Below, in pieces: positions 36,413 through 44,303 of a stretch of 64,000 nt of DNA. The translations under genes were made by a program, and so were the position numbers. This stretch comes from Marinobacter antarcticus. Its GTDB lineage: Bacteria; Pseudomonadota; Gammaproteobacteria; Pseudomonadales; Oleiphilaceae. Under the pieces are notes generated by a model. It was not told the origin of the DNA. It searched no databases and saw only the letters and a program-made list of their open reading frames with translations. Numbering within the stretch: the first letter of the stretch is position 1; every line of letters begins with the position of its first letter. The stretch is taken from NCBI RefSeq assembly GCF_900142385.1, contig NZ_FRAQ01000001.1, positions 1,054,001-1,118,000 on the forward strand. Reading direction: 5' to 3'.

Positions 36413-36510
36413 TGTTCCCTTGGCCCGCGAAAATCAACCAGCCAGTGCCTTGAAGGCGCCTGAATGCTAGGATAGGGCCTTAACTCCACAACACAGGATT
36501 GCCTTGGTTC

Positions 36511-37110
36511 ATGTCAGAAACCGACACTGCCGGCGCGGCCTACGCCGTTGAATTCGAGCGCTGGGCGAATTTTTTTACCGCCCATAAAGCGTTCAGCCAT
36601 CCTTCCGAGCTCCATGGAGCCCTTTGCGGCCGACTGGCTGCCGGTTCCCGCATTGAGGAAGATGAGTGGCTGGCCATGGTTTGCGAACACATGGGGTTGC
36701 CCGAAAGTGCGGCCGGGGAAGCTGATGATCTGTCAGTATTCATGAACGAAGCTTACGAAAAGGCGCTGGCGTTTTTGAAGTCGGCTGATATGAGCTTTCA
36801 CCCTCTGCTGCCTGATGATGACTATGCGCTTGATCAGCGCCTGGAAGCCTTGGTGGCCTGGGTACGAGGTTTTCTCGAGGGCATGGCCTTGTCTGCTGGA
36901 GAATCCCTCGGCGAGGCGCCGGAAGAAATTCGCGAACTGATCGGAGACATGGTGGCCATCAGTCAGGTTTCAGAAGACCAGGAATCTGATCAGGAAAGCG
37001 AGCAGCAGTTAGTGGAAATAACCGAATACATCCGGCTCGGAGCTCTTGCCGTATTCACCGAGTTCAATCCTCCGGAAAAGCCGGCGTCACAAGCACCAAC
37101 GCTGCACTGA
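36511..37110 (+). CDS. UPF0149 (YgfB/YecA) family protein
   Basis: A 199-residue acidic, helical protein of the UPF0149 family. Family features are HPSELHGALCGRLAAG (about residue 33) and WVRGFLEGMAL (about 120). E. coli YgfB and Pseudomonas homologues have no settled biochemical role, although Pseudomonas YgfB influences beta-lactam resistance. The ATG at 36511 is used because the TTG four codons upstream is too close to AGGA. It heads the ygfB-pepP-ubiH-ubiI run, the same order as in E. coli, with 26 bases to pepP. Confidence 0.86.
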   Translation: MSETDTAGAAYAVEFERWANFFTAHKAFSHPSELHGALCGRLAAGSRIEEDEWLAMVCEHMGLPESAAGEADDLSVFMNEAYEKALAFLKSADMSFHPLLPDDDYALDQRLEALVAWVRGFLEGMALSAGESLGEAPEEIRELIGDMVAISQVSEDQESDQESEQQLVEITEYIRLGALAVFTEFNPPEKPASQAPTLH

Positions 37111-37136
37111 TCATCTCACACACTGCGGGAGAACCC

Positions 37137-38456
37137 ATGTCGTCCATTATACCGGTCCAGGAATTCGCCGAGCGCCGTCGCAAATTGATGGAGCGCATGG
37201 CGCCGGACAGTATCGCCATTATTCCGGCTGCGCCGGAGCGTGTTCGTAACCGGGACGTGTTGCACCCGTTTCGTCAGGACAGCGATTTTCAGTACCTGAC
37301 CGGTTTCGGTGAGCCCGAGGCTGTGTTGGCGCTGATTCCTGGCCGCGAGCATGGTGAATCGGTACTTTTCTGCAAGGAGAGAAATCCTGAGAAAGAGCTC
37401 TGGGATGGTTTTCTGGTGGGCCAGGAGGGCGCGATTGAGCGCTACGGACTGGATGACGCTTTCCCGGCGGCAGATATCGACGACATATTGCCGGGCATGA
37501 TCGAAGGTCGCAGCCGGGTATATTACCCGCTGGGCAAAGATCAGGGTTTCGATACCCGGGTGATGGACTGGGTTAAGGTTATCCGCAGCAAGGTCAAAAG
37601 CGGTGCGCACCCGCCGGGTGAGTTCGTGGCGCTGGAGCATCTTCTGCACGATCTGCGGCTTTACAAGAGTGCCAGCGAGATCAAGGTCATGGCCCGGGCC
37701 GGTGAAATCAGTGCCGAAGCCCATTGCCGTGCAATGAAGCGGGCCCGAAAGGGTGGTAATGAATACAATCTCGAGGCCGAGCTGATTCATACGTTTATGG
37801 ATCATGGAGCCCGTTCTACCGCGTATCCCTCCATTGTCGGCGGCGGCGTCAATGGCTGTATCCTGCATTACATCGAGAACACGGCGCCACTGAAAGACGG
37901 TGATCTGGTGTTGATCGATGCGGGCTGTGAGGTGGAATGCTACGCCTCGGATATTTCGCGTACATTCCCCGTCAGCGGCAAATTCAGCCCCGAACAACGG
38001 GCGCTCTATGAAGTGGTGCTGGCGGCTCAGTATGCCGCTATTGATGCGGTTCGCCCTGGCAATCATTGGAATCATCCGCACGAAGCGGCCTTGAAGGTCC
38101 TGACCGGCGGTCTGATCGAGCTGGGACTGTTGTCGGGTAAGGTTGAAGATGCCATCGCCAGTGAAGCCTACAAGCCGTTCTTTATGCATCGCACCGGTCA
38201 TTGGCTGGGTCTGGATGTACACGATGTGGGTGATTACAAGGTGGGTGATGCCTGGCGACAGCTTGAGCCAGGTATGGCGCTGACCGTTGAGCCAGGGTTA
38301 TATATCGCACCGGATAATACCAATGTGGATGAAAAATGGCGTGGTATCGGCATCCGTATTGAAGACGACGTGGTGGTTACCAAAGAGGGTTGCCGGGTAC
38401 TGACAAACGGCGTGCCCAAAACCATTGAAGAGATTGAAGCACTGATGGCGGAATGA
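37137..38456 (+). CDS. pepP: Xaa-Pro aminopeptidase
   Basis: Aminopeptidase P releases N-terminal residues preceding proline using two Mn2+ ions. The 439-residue product has the N-terminal creatinase-like domain (ending near residue 170) and the C-terminal pita-bread fold. Metal ligands can be read in LIDAGCEVECYASDISRTF (two Asp), MHRTGHWLGLDVHDVG (His), TVEPGLYI (Glu) and GIRIEDDV (Glu). GGGAGA precedes the ATG. The ubiH GTG begins five bases after its stop. Confidence 0.95.
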   Translation: MSSIIPVQEFAERRRKLMERMAPDSIAIIPAAPERVRNRDVLHPFRQDSDFQYLTGFGEPEAVLALIPGREHGESVLFCKERNPEKELWDGFLVGQEGAIERYGLDDAFPAADIDDILPGMIEGRSRVYYPLGKDQGFDTRVMDWVKVIRSKVKSGAHPPGEFVALEHLLHDLRLYKSASEIKVMARAGEISAEAHCRAMKRARKGGNEYNLEAELIHTFMDHGARSTAYPSIVGGGVNGCILHYIENTAPLKDGDLVLIDAGCEVECYASDISRTFPVSGKFSPEQRALYEVVLAAQYAAIDAVRPGNHWNHPHEAALKVLTGGLIELGLLSGKVEDAIASEAYKPFFMHRTGHWLGLDVHDVGDYKVGDAWRQLEPGMALTVEPGLYIAPDNTNVDEKWRGIGIRIEDDVVVTKEGCRVLTNGVPKTIEEIEALMAE

Positions 38457-38460
38457 GCCT

Positions 38461-39726
38461 GTGAAACACTCCGATACCGATGTGATCATTGCTGGCGGCG
38501 GGCTGGCGGGTGCTACTTTGGCTCTGGCGCTTGCCAGGGTCGCGCCGGCCCTGAGAGTGACCGTGGTTGAGGCTTTCCCTTTGTCTGCGGATGCCTTGCC
38601 GGATTCTTATCAGCCCAGTTATGACGCTCGCTCTACAGCGCTGGCGTGGGGGTCGCGGCTGATTTTTGAAGAGCTTGGCCTGTGGTCGCGGTTATCGGAG
38701 CATGCGACGCCCATCAGACATATCCACGTTTCCGACCGGGGCCGTTTCGGCGCTACCCGTCTGAACGCCAACGAATACGAGCAGCAGGCGCTGGGCTATG
38801 TGGTGGATAACCGCTGGATGGGGCTGTGCCTGATGCGGGCGTTGCTCGAAACGAATACACAGTGGCAAGCGCCTGCTGAAGTCGCCGATATGGCGCCTTC
38901 CGGGCAGGGTGTAAGCGTTACCGTGAAGGCCGGCGATGAGACCCGGATCATGACGGCGCAATGCCTGATCATTGCAGACGGTGGCCGCTCGGGGCTGAGA
39001 GAAAAGCTGGGCTTCCAGGCCAATCATCACAGCTATGACCAGAACGCCCTGATTGCCAACGTAACTACCAGCGACAGTCACCAGTTCTCGGCATTCGAGC
39101 GTTTTACCGACGCCGGGCCCATGGCCTTGTTGCCGCACGGTTCGCCTTCCCGCGCTGGCCATCAGTCAGCGCTGGTGTGGACGTTGAGCGATAAAGAGCT
39201 CGAAGGTGTTCTGGCAATGCCTGACAGCGACAAATGCCAGCGGCTTCAGGAGCGGTTTGGTTGGCGCTTGGGCCGGTTTACCCGGATTGGTGATTGTAAC
39301 CATTATCCCCTGAAACTGACTACGGTTGATGAGCCCGTAAGGCCGGGAGTGGCGCTGGTAGGCAATGCCGCACACGCCTTGCACCCGGTAGCCGGGCAGG
39401 GTTTCAACCTGGCATTACGGGGCCTGATGACTCTGGTTGAACAGTTCCGGTTGGCGGCCGAACAAGGCCGGCCGCCTGGTGACTTTCAGATTTTGCGCCG
39501 CTACCACGAATTGCACCGCCCGGATTGGCAGCAAACAGTCCAGTTCTCGGATTCATTGATTCGCATTTTTGGTCACGCACTGGCGCCAGTCGCAGCAGCA
39601 CGGGACGCTGGCCTGATGGGTCTGGATTTGTTACCCGGAGCCAAGCGCCTGTTTGCGCGCTCAGCCATGGGTACCGGTGGGCGTCGCGCAGTTATCAATG
39701 GGCCTGCGGCAAGCGATAAGAGATGA
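38461..39726 (+). CDS. ubiH: 2-octaprenyl-6-methoxyphenol hydroxylase UbiH
   Basis: FAD-dependent monooxygenase of ubiquinone biosynthesis (C1 hydroxylation). The 421-residue product has the N-terminal dinucleotide motif GGGLAGATLALALA (about residue 12), CLIIADGGRSGLR in the middle and the second FAD motif ALVGNAAHALHPVAGQGFNLALRG (about 298), where Asn replaces the more usual Asp. Translation starts at GTG four bases after the pepP stop. It is followed by its paralogue ubiI. The assignment to UbiH over UbiF-like paralogues rests on gene order and overall similarity. Confidence 0.9.
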   Translation: MKHSDTDVIIAGGGLAGATLALALARVAPALRVTVVEAFPLSADALPDSYQPSYDARSTALAWGSRLIFEELGLWSRLSEHATPIRHIHVSDRGRFGATRLNANEYEQQALGYVVDNRWMGLCLMRALLETNTQWQAPAEVADMAPSGQGVSVTVKAGDETRIMTAQCLIIADGGRSGLREKLGFQANHHSYDQNALIANVTTSDSHQFSAFERFTDAGPMALLPHGSPSRAGHQSALVWTLSDKELEGVLAMPDSDKCQRLQERFGWRLGRFTRIGDCNHYPLKLTTVDEPVRPGVALVGNAAHALHPVAGQGFNLALRGLMTLVEQFRLAAEQGRPPGDFQILRRYHELHRPDWQQTVQFSDSLIRIFGHALAPVAAARDAGLMGLDLLPGAKRLFARSAMGTGGRRAVINGPAASDKR

Positions 39727-39765
39727 GTGACAAATCAGACCATAACCAGTGCAGGCGCTCAGAGC

Positions 39766-40989
39766 ATGAGTGATACCAAGGTGTTCGATATTCTTGTAGT
39801 GGGCGGAGGCATGACAGGCACCGCTCTGGCTCTTGGCCTTTCCCGACAGGGCTGGAAAACTGGCCTGATCGAAGGTGGTGATCGCGCCACATTGTTGCAG
39901 GTTCCGGCTTCTGTTGAAGGAGTGGCGGATTTTGAGCCCCGTGTCAGCGCTATATCCATAGCCAGTCAGCAGCTTCTGGAGTCGCTGGGAGCCTGGCAAG
40001 GCGTCGCTGAAGGGCGTCATTGTCCCTATCAGGGGATGACCGTATGGGACGGAGATGGTACCGGCCGCATCCATTTTGATGCAGCTGAATTGCAGGCCCG
40101 AGCCTTGGGTACGATTGTCGAAAATCGCAGCCTGGTCAGGGCTCTGTTCGAGGTTTTGGAAAACAGCGCCGTTGAGCTGATTGATGGTGTGCAGGTTAGC
40201 GGTTGTTCGCAAGATGGCGATCAACGTAGCATTGAGCTTGCGGATGGCCGCAAACTCGGCGCCCGGCTTGTGGTCGCTGCCGACGGTGCTCATTCCCGAC
40301 TGCGCCAGTGGGTTGGGCTGCCTACTCGTGAATGGGATTATGACCAGCAAGCTATTGTGTGCACCGTGCGCACGGCTCAGAGCCACAGATACACGGCCTG
40401 GCAACGGTTTTCCCAAACCGGGCCGCTGGCGTTTTTGCCATTGGCGACGGAAAGCGGCGATGAGCATTTCTGCTCCATCGTCTGGTCACAGGATACCGAA
40501 GAAGCCCGGCGCCTGATGGCGCTGAGTGATGCAACTTTTACGGCGGAACTTGAACGGGCGATCGAACGAGAGCTTGGTGCTGTTGAAGCCGTGTCCCAGC
40601 GTTTTGCCTTCCCGCTCAGGCAGCGCCACGCTAAAGACTACATTGCGCCCGGCTTTGCTCTGATAGGTGATGCGGCCCATACCATTCATCCGCTTGCGGG
40701 CCAGGGCGCCAACCTTGGGTACGGCGATGTCCGGGTATTGCTGGAAGAGCTGTCCCGTGCCAGAAGTGTCGGTTTGAGCCCTGCGCATGAGATGGTGCTG
40801 GCGCGCTATCAGCGCCGACGCAAAGGTGAGAATCTGACTATGATGGCTGCCATGGAAGGCTTCAAACAGCTATTTGGCCGTGATGAGTTGCCACTGAGAT
40901 GGCTGAGAAACACCGGTATGCGCTGGCTTGATGGCTTGGGTCCGATAAAAAACCGGATTGCTGCTGAGGCTATGGGGTTAAGAGGTTAA
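39766..40989 (+). CDS. ubiI: 2-octaprenylphenol hydroxylase UbiI-like FAD monooxygenase
   Basis: Second flavin monooxygenase of the ubiquinone pathway (C5 hydroxylation in E. coli). The product is 407 residues from ATG 39766, which gives a start close to other UbiI proteins (FDILVVGGGMTGTALALGL). A GTG at 39727, directly after the ubiH stop and preceded by AAGAG, would add 13 residues and cannot be excluded. FAD motifs are VVGGGMTG, VVAADGAHSRLR and LIGDAAHTIHPLAGQGANLG. It is convergent with apbE. Confidence 0.88.
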   Translation: MSDTKVFDILVVGGGMTGTALALGLSRQGWKTGLIEGGDRATLLQVPASVEGVADFEPRVSAISIASQQLLESLGAWQGVAEGRHCPYQGMTVWDGDGTGRIHFDAAELQARALGTIVENRSLVRALFEVLENSAVELIDGVQVSGCSQDGDQRSIELADGRKLGARLVVAADGAHSRLRQWVGLPTREWDYDQQAIVCTVRTAQSHRYTAWQRFSQTGPLAFLPLATESGDEHFCSIVWSQDTEEARRLMALSDATFTAELERAIERELGAVEAVSQRFAFPLRQRHAKDYIAPGFALIGDAAHTIHPLAGQGANLGYGDVRVLLEELSRARSVGLSPAHEMVLARYQRRRKGENLTMMAAMEGFKQLFGRDELPLRWLRNTGMRWLDGLGPIKNRIAAEAMGLRG

Positions 40990-41012
40990 GGGGGGCGGAG
41001 AGGCTAAAAGGT

Positions 41013-41948
41013 TCAGCGCTGCACCCAGAACTGAACACCCTGCTGTTCCAGAAAGTGCTCTGCCCCGATACCCTGGAGCATGGCGAAGGTTGCCAGCATA
41101 CCGGCCAGCGTGCAGGTTGGCGCCGCCACTGTAACGCTGTGAGGGGCGTCGGGTACCGGCCAACCGGTACGGGGGTCGAGAATGTGGCCGTAGCGCACAC
41201 CGTTCCTCAACAGATATCGACGGCTGTCACCGCTGGTTGCCAAAGCACCGCTGCGCAATGACAGAGTTTCGTTGCTGCCTGACAGCTTCCGGTGATCTTC
41301 CACGCCGACAATCCATGCCTTGCCATTGGTTCTGGGCCCACTACAGGCCAGGTCACCGCCAAAGTTCACCAGAGCGGAACTGCCTTCTGGCAGCGACTGT
41401 CTCAGGTTCAGCAATACCCGGTCTACCGCGTATTCCTTGCCGATGCCGCCGAAATCGATCTCCATTCCTTCCGGCAGAGTCAGTTGTGGGCGTTGCCAGG
41501 AAAGCCTGTTCCAGCCGACCAGTTTGAGTAGTGCATCGGTGTCTTCCCGTTCAGGGAGATGGTCGCTGCCATCAAAGCGCCATGCCTGGCGCAGCACTCC
41601 GGAGGTGATGTCGAACCGGCCCTCACTGAGGTCATGGCACTGGGTTGCATAGTCCAGCATCAAGGCCATCTCATCATCCACGGTAACCGCCTCCCCCTTG
41701 CTACGGTTAATCCGGTCAACGGGGTTTCCGGAAACGTAGCGGGAGAACTTTCGCTCCAGCCGCCAGGTTTCCCGGGCCGCTAAGGCGAGTGCCTGTTTGG
41801 CGTCTTTTTGGTTTACGCCGTCCAGCAGTATTTCGCAGGGGCTGGCCATGGCTTCAAAGCGGCCTTGCCAGGCGAGTTGCCCGCCGTTGAGCTGGGGCAG
41901 AGGGTGTTTTGCAGGATTGTCGTTGTCGCTGACAGTGATGGTAATCAT
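41013..41948 (-). CDS. apbE: FAD:protein FMN transferase (ApbE), no visible signal peptide
   Basis: ApbE moves FMN from FAD onto Thr or Ser of partner proteins through a phosphoester bond. The 311-residue product carries the family motifs FDITSGVLRQ, MEIDFGGIGKEYAVDRV and RYGHILDPRTGWP. Most periplasmic ApbE proteins have a signal or lipobox; this one begins MITITVSDNDNPAKH with none, and an in-frame TAG three codons upstream rules out a longer form. TTAGGA precedes the ATG. It follows the DUF3570 gene after 64 bases that contain a perfect 11-bp hairpin. Candidate target: the DUF3570 protein itself (motif DTLTGAS). Confidence 0.9.
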   Translation of the reverse strand: MITITVSDNDNPAKHPLPQLNGGQLAWQGRFEAMASPCEILLDGVNQKDAKQALALAARETWRLERKFSRYVSGNPVDRINRSKGEAVTVDDEMALMLDYATQCHDLSEGRFDITSGVLRQAWRFDGSDHLPEREDTDALLKLVGWNRLSWQRPQLTLPEGMEIDFGGIGKEYAVDRVLLNLRQSLPEGSSALVNFGGDLACSGPRTNGKAWIVGVEDHRKLSGSNETLSLRSGALATSGDSRRYLLRNGVRYGHILDPRTGWPVPDAPHSVTVAAPTCTLAGMLATFAMLQGIGAEHFLEQQGVQFWVQR

Positions 41949-41959
41949 GGTGTCCTAAG

Positions 41960-41992
41960 GTATCCCGCCAACAGAAGAGCCTGGCGGGATAC
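41960..41992 (-). other. perfect 11-bp hairpin between the DUF3570 gene and apbE
   Basis: GTATCCCGCCA and TGGCGGGATAC pair perfectly around an 11-base loop. There is no T-run, and the apbE ribosome site (TTAGGA) follows within a few bases. It may stabilise or partly terminate the mRNA and so set apbE dosage. Confidence 0.5.
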
Positions 41993-42012
41993 ACCGGGTA
42001 AATCAGACGTTG

Positions 42013-43365
42013 TCAGAAACTATAGCTGAGTTGCAGCCACATGGCATTGGTATCCGGATACAGATCCTGAGCCGCCAGCTTGCCAAAGCCCTGGTCGCCG
42101 TCGTTGGTCTGAATCATGTATTCAGCACGAAGTGCCAGTTCTCGGTCGTCGTCAAAGCGATAGCCCCATTTCGCACCAAACGTCAGGCCGGTCATCTCGC
42201 CAAGCCGGTAGTCCGCACTGGCATCTGTCAGAGCCGGTGCGCCGGAGTTGTACTCGCTTGCAGTGAGATAGCGCTTGTAGAAATCTGCTTCTGACTGCAG
42301 GTAGTAACGGAAGTGGGGCTCGAGATAGCTTTTGCCCATCCGCCACCGGTATTTCAGATCAAGAGTATGGGAGGTGATGCCCCAGTCATCGATCATGAAC
42401 CGGTAGGAGCCGTCCATGATATCCCCGTTGTCCAGCATGTATTTGGTTTGCCAGTACAATGAGTGTTTCAGTCGGGTGTCAGGCCTGTGCTCATAGAGGT
42501 ACACCGAATTACCATCGCCGCCGATCAGATTTCCACCGTAATTGGAGCCGCTGGCGTCATCAATCACACTCAGGATTTTATAAGGATCGGTGAGATAACC
42601 GCTGGAGTAGCTGACGCCGTAGGTGAACTGCATCAGCGTTTGGCGGTTGATTACCTGTGTGACACCGAACAGGGCGTCCACCACCGTTTTGGTGTCATCG
42701 CTCTCACGGGTTGCGGCAAACTCCTGATCGAAATCGGCCTGGCTTTTGTTGTTGTTCAGCGGCATCCGAGACAACCCTATCGGTGCGCCGCCAACCGGAT
42801 CCACCAGATCCACACCCAGTGACAGCCCGGTGGTCAGTGTGGTGTTCTTGTTATCGAAATAACGGGACAGACTGCCGTTTATCGCGGTAGAAGTGTAGTC
42901 ATACTCTCGGGAGCCATAGGCACCCACACTGTAGGCGTAATCCCGGTTTATCGGAGCCTCCCAACTGGCGGAAACGGCTACCCGGGTGTCTTTGAAGGTG
43001 TCATCCAGAGGCGCATCTCCGGGCGCGACTTCGTAGCTGCCGTTGCCAGAAGGACTGGTGTAGGTTTGTGGAAGCTCACTGGGCGTTGCGCCAGAGGGCG
43101 ATGCGCCGGTGAGTGTGTCGGCAATCAGCTTCAGATTCAGTTTGCGCTCACCGTCAAAGTTGCGGGTCGCGCTGATAACAGGCTCCGCGGCCTGAACCCG
43201 ATCATCAGTTTCCGAATACACCAGCAGCGCGGTCTCCACATCCCATTCACCGGGTTGTCCCTTTGCCAGGCTGTCTGTTGCCTGAACCCCAAGCAGGGCG
43301 CAGGTAGCTGCAGCCAGGGCGCGGCCTACCGGTTTACCACTCTTGTTGTGATTCATTAGTTGCAT
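42013..43365 (-). CDS. DUF3570 exported beta-barrel-like protein with flavinylation-like motif
   Basis: A 450-residue protein of unknown function (DUF3570). The N-terminus (to about residue 34, DSLAKG) is a Sec signal, and the rest alternates in short amphipathic strands ending in aromatic residues, with C-terminal WLQLSYSF, as expected for an outer-membrane barrel. Residues 83-89 read DTLTGAS, matching the ApbE acceptor pattern Dxx(S/T)GA(T/S). The ATG at 43365 lies nine bases inside the DUF4266 gene and uses GGAGGTGG in that gene's tail, so the two are coupled. Order: TlpA-like, DUF4266, DUF3570, apbE. Confidence 0.82.
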   Translation of the reverse strand: MQLMNHNKSGKPVGRALAAATCALLGVQATDSLAKGQPGEWDVETALLVYSETDDRVQAAEPVISATRNFDGERKLNLKLIADTLTGASPSGATPSELPQTYTSPSGNGSYEVAPGDAPLDDTFKDTRVAVSASWEAPINRDYAYSVGAYGSREYDYTSTAINGSLSRYFDNKNTTLTTGLSLGVDLVDPVGGAPIGLSRMPLNNNKSQADFDQEFAATRESDDTKTVVDALFGVTQVINRQTLMQFTYGVSYSSGYLTDPYKILSVIDDASGSNYGGNLIGGDGNSVYLYEHRPDTRLKHSLYWQTKYMLDNGDIMDGSYRFMIDDWGITSHTLDLKYRWRMGKSYLEPHFRYYLQSEADFYKRYLTASEYNSGAPALTDASADYRLGEMTGLTFGAKWGYRFDDDRELALRAEYMIQTNDGDQGFGKLAAQDLYPDTNAMWLQLSYSF

Positions 43366-43619
43366 CCGCAGCCACCTCCGCCAAATCCGCGCCCACCGCT
43401 GGACGCTTCTTTACTGAAATAAATGTGATCATCCAGGCCAGCGTCGACACCGGAGACGGTTAACTGCATGTCGGGGTCTGCCAGCAAGTCGCGCTCCCAA
43501 GGCTTCACTCCCAGATTGCTGCAGCCGGCTGTGATCAATGTTGCAGCGAGAAATGCCGTCAGCATCAGAGCCCTTCGGGCTTGCCTTAGCGGACGATAAA
43601 ATAAACGGCTATCGGGCAT
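43356..43619 (-). CDS. DUF4266 small lipoprotein with Gly-Cys tail
   Basis: An 87-residue lipoprotein. Residues 1-32 are a long signal with lipobox ITAGC. The mature part opens with SNLGVKPWERDLLADPDM, the hallmark of DUF4266, and ends with a Gly-rich tail SSGGRGFGGGGCGCN holding two cysteines as Cys-Gly-Cys. Function is unknown; the tail could bind metal or be oxidised and reduced by the neighbouring thioredoxin-like protein. It lies 10 bases after the TlpA-like gene and overlaps DUF3570, clearly within one operon. Confidence 0.8.
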   Translation of the reverse strand: MPDSRLFYRPLRQARRALMLTAFLAATLITAGCSNLGVKPWERDLLADPDMQLTVSGVDAGLDDHIYFSKEASSGGRGFGGGGCGCN

Positions 43620-43629
43620 TTTTTATTCC

Positions 43630-44151
43630 TCAGTTCCGGACGCGCAAAAGGCTGCGAATCGCTGCTTCATAGGTTTCTTTGTTGTCGTTATGGAAGCCAA
43701 TGTGCTGGCTGTGGATATGACCATTCCGATCAATCAGATAAGCACTCGGCATGCCCATAACCTCGTAAGCCTCCGGTGTCTTGCCTTCGGGGTCGTAGGC
43801 GATGGTAAAGGTGGCCGGTATCTGGCTCAGGAATTCCGCTGCGGCCTCTGGTTTCTGGTCGACATTGACGGCCACTACCTCAAAGCCCTGATTCTCATAC
43901 TTGCCCTGCATCTCGTTCATCCAGGGGAAGGATTGGCGACACGGGCCGCACCAGGATGCCCAGAAATCCAGCAGCACAACTTTGCCACGCAACTCAGAAA
44001 GGCTGATCTTGCCGTCTTTTGTGGGCAGGCTCAGCTCCGGTGCTGGCCCTGTGTCCAGTGCGAGGGCGGGCATACTGAGAAGGGCCGAGCAGAAAAGTGT
44101 CGCGACGATGACGCCACACCGGCGAGAAATGAGTGTTGCAGAAACAACCAT
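43630..44151 (-). CDS. TlpA-like periplasmic thioredoxin-fold protein
   Basis: A 173-residue TlpA/ResA-type protein. The N-terminus is a signal peptide (to about PALALD), and the thioredoxin motif is WASWCGPCRQSFPWM (Cys-Gly-Pro-Cys, about residues 68-71). The cis-Pro region is GMPSAYLIDRNG. It probably reduces periplasmic disulfides; clear partners are the Cys-Gly-Cys lipoprotein and other products of the same operon. ATG 44151 has GGAG eight bases upstream; a TTG two codons earlier is in frame. It is the first gene of the operon, divergent from the DUF808 gene, 152 bases away. Confidence 0.87.
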   Translation of the reverse strand: MVVSATLISRRCGVIVATLFCSALLSMPALALDTGPAPELSLPTKDGKISLSELRGKVVLLDFWASWCGPCRQSFPWMNEMQGKYENQGFEVVAVNVDQKPEAAAEFLSQIPATFTIAYDPEGKTPEAYEVMGMPSAYLIDRNGHIHSQHIGFHNDNKETYEAAIRSLLRVRN

Positions 44152-44303
44152 GGGCAAGACTCCAAATGATTACGGATGCCAGTCTAAAGAGCAAATCTTA
44201 AGGAAGCCTTAAGACTGCTGTTACCGCGCAGGTTTCTGGGGAATCGGGTTTCGGATACACTCGTCCGATAATACGCCACCAAAACTCCCGGGAACCCAGT
44301 GCC

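Noticed and set aside
37116..38222. Long open frame on the minus strand opposite pepP (368 codons)
   Set aside because: It is an antisense shadow of pepP, whose metal ligands and length are intact; the shadow has no family features or ribosome site.
39661..40467. Long minus-strand open frame opposite ubiH/ubiI
   Set aside because: Shadow of two well-supported flavoenzymes; low-complexity, unlike any family.
43090..43101. Second SGAT in the DUF3570 protein (SPSGATPS) as the FMN site
   Set aside because: It lacks the required Asp six residues before the acceptor; the overlapping DTLTGAS fits better.
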